Shown here: positions 21,786 through 23,866 of the stretch, in pieces
How the letters are laid out: each line of letters opens with the position of its first letter
Position numbering within the stretch: the stretch's first letter is position 1
NCBI GenBank assembly: GCA_964412235.1
Contig: CAYPNT010000038.1
Span: 1-23,866 of the forward strand
Direction: 5' to 3'
From: JAYZQT01 sp964412235
GTDB taxonomy: Bacteria > Pseudomonadota > Alphaproteobacteria > MPNO01 > UBA830
DNA: 23,866 nucleotides
Translations under genes and position numbers: made by a program
The notes under the pieces: model-generated
The model's database searches: none
The model's input: only the letters and a program-made list of their open reading frames with translations
What the model was told of the DNA's origin: nothing

Positions 21786-22583
21786 ATGTACGATTTCAAT
21801 TATAAGCGCGCAACGTCTAACCAGGATGCGACAGATAGCATTGCGGCCGCCGAAGAAGGTAAGTTCGTCGCCGGTGGTATGACACTGTTACCAACCCTAA
21901 AATTGCGCCTCGCAAAACCTTCTGATTTAGTTGATCTGGCTGACCTTGATGGACTCGTCGGTATCACTGTTGATGATAACACCGTCACAATTGGAGCAAT
22001 GACACCCCATGCAGTAGTCAACTCATCGCCTGAAGTCCAAAAAGCTATTCCTGGTTTAGCCGAGCTGGCAGGTATGATTGGGGATCCGATGGTCCGTAAT
22101 CGAGGTACGATCGGGGGGTCAATCGCGAATAACGATCCTGCTGCCGATTATCCGTCCGCCGTTGTAGGCTTGGGCGCGACGGTACATACCAATAAGCGTG
22201 AAATTGCGGGAGATGACTTTTTTACTGACCTTTTTGACACTGTCCTTGAAGACGATGAATTAGTCACTAAGGTAGTTTTTCCAATCCCGGAAAAGGCCGC
22301 TTATATGAAGTTCCCAAATCCGGCCTCCCGTTATGCAATAGTCGGTACATTTGTAAGCCAAGGCCCCCAGGGAACACGAGTAGCAGTTACAGGAGCTGGG
22401 CCATGCGTTTTCCGTCAGTCGGAAATGGAATCCGCGTTAGACGCCAATTTTGCTTCCGAAGCCGTAGAGAACATAAAGCAATCAGATGATGGTCTTAATA
22501 GCGATATTCATGCAAGCGCAGAATATCGTGCACATCTCGTCACAATAATGGCTAAACGTGCAGTCGCGAAAGCTAATGGGTAA
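21786..22583 (+). CDS. coxM: Mo hydroxylase medium subunit, FAD-binding (CoxM-like)
   Basis: The 265-aa protein has the family's two FAD pyrophosphate motifs: AGGM at 29-32 (usually AGGQ/AGGT) and TIGGSIANNDPAAD at 108-121. Two domains follow, FAD_binding_5 (about 1-165) and the CO dehydrogenase flavoprotein C-terminal domain. It passes electrons from the small-subunit iron-sulfur clusters to an external acceptor. It begins 24 nt after the large-subunit stop, preceded by GGAGAG. A terminator-like hairpin follows 47 nt after its stop. Confidence 0.93.
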   Translation: MYDFNYKRATSNQDATDSIAAAEEGKFVAGGMTLLPTLKLRLAKPSDLVDLADLDGLVGITVDDNTVTIGAMTPHAVVNSSPEVQKAIPGLAELAGMIGDPMVRNRGTIGGSIANNDPAADYPSAVVGLGATVHTNKREIAGDDFFTDLFDTVLEDDELVTKVVFPIPEKAAYMKFPNPASRYAIVGTFVSQGPQGTRVAVTGAGPCVFRQSEMESALDANFASEAVENIKQSDDGLNSDIHASAEYRAHLVTIMAKRAVAKANG

Positions 22584-22630
22584 CGTCGGCTAACTGGTTA
22601 ACGAAAGATAGCTTTGGAATTGCCTTTATG

Positions 22631-22676
22631 GGGGGGACCTAATATTTTTGGTCTCCCCATATTTTTTGTTTGTTTT
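22631..22676 (+). terminator. Rho-independent terminator between coxM and coxD
   Basis: A 9-bp stem, GGGGGGACC (22631-22639) with GGTCTCCCC (22650-22658), contains one G-U pair and has a 10-nt loop TAATATTTTT. It is followed by ATATTTTTTGTTTGTTTT, a good U-tract. It ends about 17 nt before the coxD ATG at 22693. Confidence 0.85.
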
Positions 22677-22692
22677 AAAATTAGTTATTCAA

Positions 22693-23610
22693 ATGAGTAA
22701 GATAACACCATCCTCCATTGATGACGTCGTAGAATTATTGCGAGCTAATAATTATGTAGCAGACCGATCGCTCTCAACGGCCCTTTATTTAGCTCTCAAA
22801 CTCGGACGTCCTATTTTTTTGGAAGGAGAGGCGGGTGTTGGAAAAACGGAAATTGGCAAGGTTCTGTCAGACGCACTCGGACGAAAGCTAATCCGCCTGC
22901 AATGTTATGAGGGGCTTGATGTGGCATCGTCGGTCTACGAATGGAACTACTCAATGCAGATGATTGATATTCGCATTGCAGAAGCAGCGGGGCACGGTGA
23001 TCGCGAACAGATTGAAAACAATATTTTTTCCGAACGCTTTCTTATTAAGAGGCCCCTCCTCCAGGCGTTGGAAGAAGACGGAGGCAATCCACCTGTTCTG
23101 TTGATCGACGAGTTAGATCGGACCGATGAACCTTTTGAGGCATTTCTTTTGGAGGTTTTGTCTGACTTCCAGGTGACCGTCCCTGAGATTGGAACAATTA
23201 AAGCAAAAAAGCCCCCAATCGTAATTATAACATCAAACCGAACCCGCGAGATACACGATGCGATCAAACGCCGATGTTTCTATTTCTGGGTTGACTATCC
23301 AGACGCCAAACGAGAACTCGAAATACTGAAGGTTAAGGTCCCCGAGGCCCCAGAAAAATTGACTGCGCAGGTTGTTGAGTTCGTTCAACAACTTCGCAAC
23401 CGTGATCTGTTTAAGTTACCCGGTGTTGCCGAAACTATTGATTGGACTAACGCGCTAATACAACTAGATAAAATTGATCTTGACCCTGAAACAGTCAACT
23501 CCTCGTTAGGTGTATTACTGAAGTACCAGGATGACATCGAAAAGATACAAGGTTCGGAAGCCGCACAAATCCTCGAGGAGGTAAAGTCAGGGATTGCCGC
23601 GGGAGGATAA
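22693..23610 (+). CDS. coxD: MoxR-family AAA+ ATPase, CoxD-like
   Basis: The 305-aa protein is an AAA+ ATPase of the MoxR family. Walker A is GEAGVGKT (45-52) and Walker B is VLLIDELDR (135-143). The sensor block is ITSNRTREI (about 179-187), with the arginine-rich KRRCFYFWV after it. CoxD in carboxydotrophs works with CoxE and CoxF in post-translational maturation of the Mo active site. The frame extends upstream to a TTG at 22648, but that codon lies in the terminator hairpin, so the ATG 22693 is chosen; MSKITPSSIDDVVELL also matches family N-termini. There is no clear Shine-Dalgarno before it. The start lies 17 nt behind the terminator, so expression must depend on read-through or an unrecognised element. 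Confidence 0.9.
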   Translation: MSKITPSSIDDVVELLRANNYVADRSLSTALYLALKLGRPIFLEGEAGVGKTEIGKVLSDALGRKLIRLQCYEGLDVASSVYEWNYSMQMIDIRIAEAAGHGDREQIENNIFSERFLIKRPLLQALEEDGGNPPVLLIDELDRTDEPFEAFLLEVLSDFQVTVPEIGTIKAKKPPIVIITSNRTREIHDAIKRRCFYFWVDYPDAKRELEILKVKVPEAPEKLTAQVVEFVQQLRNRDLFKLPGVAETIDWTNALIQLDKIDLDPETVNSSLGVLLKYQDDIEKIQGSEAAQILEEVKSGIAAGG

Positions 23611-23615
23611 TATCA

Positions 23616-23866
23616 GTGGCCGAGACCACGAGAAATACACATGTTACTCCTGGCATGCAGCTTTTGGAGAAGTTGGACGATAATAAACTTGCCCCCAATA
23701 TCATGCATTTTGGCAGAGTATTAAGGGCCGCCGGGCTTCCCCTGGGTCCCGGAAAGATTATTGACGCAACAAATGCGGTAGTAGCCGTCGGCGTTCAAAG
23801 CCGTTCGGATTTTTATTGGGCTCTACATGCAGTATTCGTTAATCGTCGCGACCAACACGAGCTATT
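23616..23866 (+). CDS. coxE: CoxE-like protein (VWA domain family), 3' truncated
   Basis: An open frame from the GTG at 23616 runs off the window; it starts 5 nt after the coxD stop. GGAGG (23602-23606) lies 9 nt upstream, inside the end of coxD. The visible 83 residues read MHFGRVLRAAGLPLGPGK, and then FYWALHAVFVNRRDQHEL, which is the N-terminal signature of CoxE-type proteins (VWA domain containing CoxE-like). Family members usually carry a C-terminal VWA domain that is not visible here. CoxE partners CoxD in Mo-hydroxylase maturation. Confidence 0.85.
   Translation, partial: MAETTRNTHVTPGMQLLEKLDDNKLAPNIMHFGRVLRAAGLPLGPGKIIDATNAVVAVGVQSRSDFYWALHAVFVNRRDQHEL

Noticed and set aside
22648..22692. 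Longer start for coxD at TTG 22648
   Set aside because: The TTG lies in the loop and right arm of the terminator hairpin; the ATG at 22693 gives a normal MoxR-family N-terminus.
18877..23866. Annotation as a CO dehydrogenase for CO oxidation
   Set aside because: The large subunit has AYRGAGR, not the Cys-containing AYXCSFR of form I CoxL, and the gene order is S-L-M. The function is therefore left as a form II Mo hydroxylase of unknown substrate.
1..23866. tRNA genes, CRISPR arrays, insertion sequences, attachment sites
   Set aside because: I looked for T-loop-like GGTTCGAAT patterns, regularly spaced repeats, transposase motifs and long terminal repeats and saw none.

Overview
The window reads as a stretch of chromosome from a mid-GC (roughly 45-50% by eye) Gram-negative bacterium. 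It is most likely an uncultured, perhaps aquatic, alphaproteobacterium. Supporting signs are a cold-shock protein with two cold-shock domains next to a DUF192 gene, a Gpt-type xanthine phosphoribosyltransferase, and a form II (SLM-ordered) CO-dehydrogenase-like operon with coxG, coxD and coxE. The assignment is inferred from gene content, not from a marker gene. No tRNA, rRNA, transposase, phage gene or CRISPR array was seen.

Layout. (1) 1-2215: 3' end of a cobalamin-independent methionine synthase-like gene, gpt on the minus strand, and a DUF2461 gene. (2) 2300-7839: a tight plus-strand set: a class III extradiol dioxygenase with LigB and LigA domains fused, a flavin aromatic hydroxylase, a molybdenum hydroxylase large subunit that overlaps the hydroxylase gene by 4 nt, and a LiuC-like enoyl-CoA hydratase. 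(3) 7853-8943, minus strand: DUF192 protein and a double cold-shock-domain protein. (4) A 298-bp divergent intergenic region rich in inverted repeats. (5) 9242-16748: a ten-gene Mrp-type multisubunit cation/proton antiporter operon in the order E-F-G-(MbhD/E-like)-B-C-D-D-x-D. It has three separate antiporter-like membrane subunits, no fused MrpA, and one uncharacterised small membrane protein. (6) 16860-17964: a second LigA/LigB-type dioxygenase, here as two overlapping genes. (7) 18099-23866: coxG, coxS, coxL, coxM, a terminator-like hairpin, coxD, and the start of coxE, which runs off the window.

How it fits together (inference). Regions 2 and 6-7 look like two oxidative catabolic modules flanking an ion-motive-force module. 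Each pairs a LigAB-family ring-cleaving dioxygenase with a form II-type molybdenum hydroxylase. The first module has a catalytic Mo subunit but no iron-sulfur or FAD subunit of its own. The second has the complete S-L-M set plus the CoxG/D/E maturation and membrane proteins. A plausible reading is hydroxylation of an aromatic or heteroaromatic substrate by a Mo enzyme and a flavoprotein, ring opening by LigAB, then CoA-linked processing by the crotonase. No transporter, regulator or CoA ligase is visible, so the pathway cannot be closed from this window and the substrate is unknown. The active-site loops do not match CO-oxidising form I CoxL.
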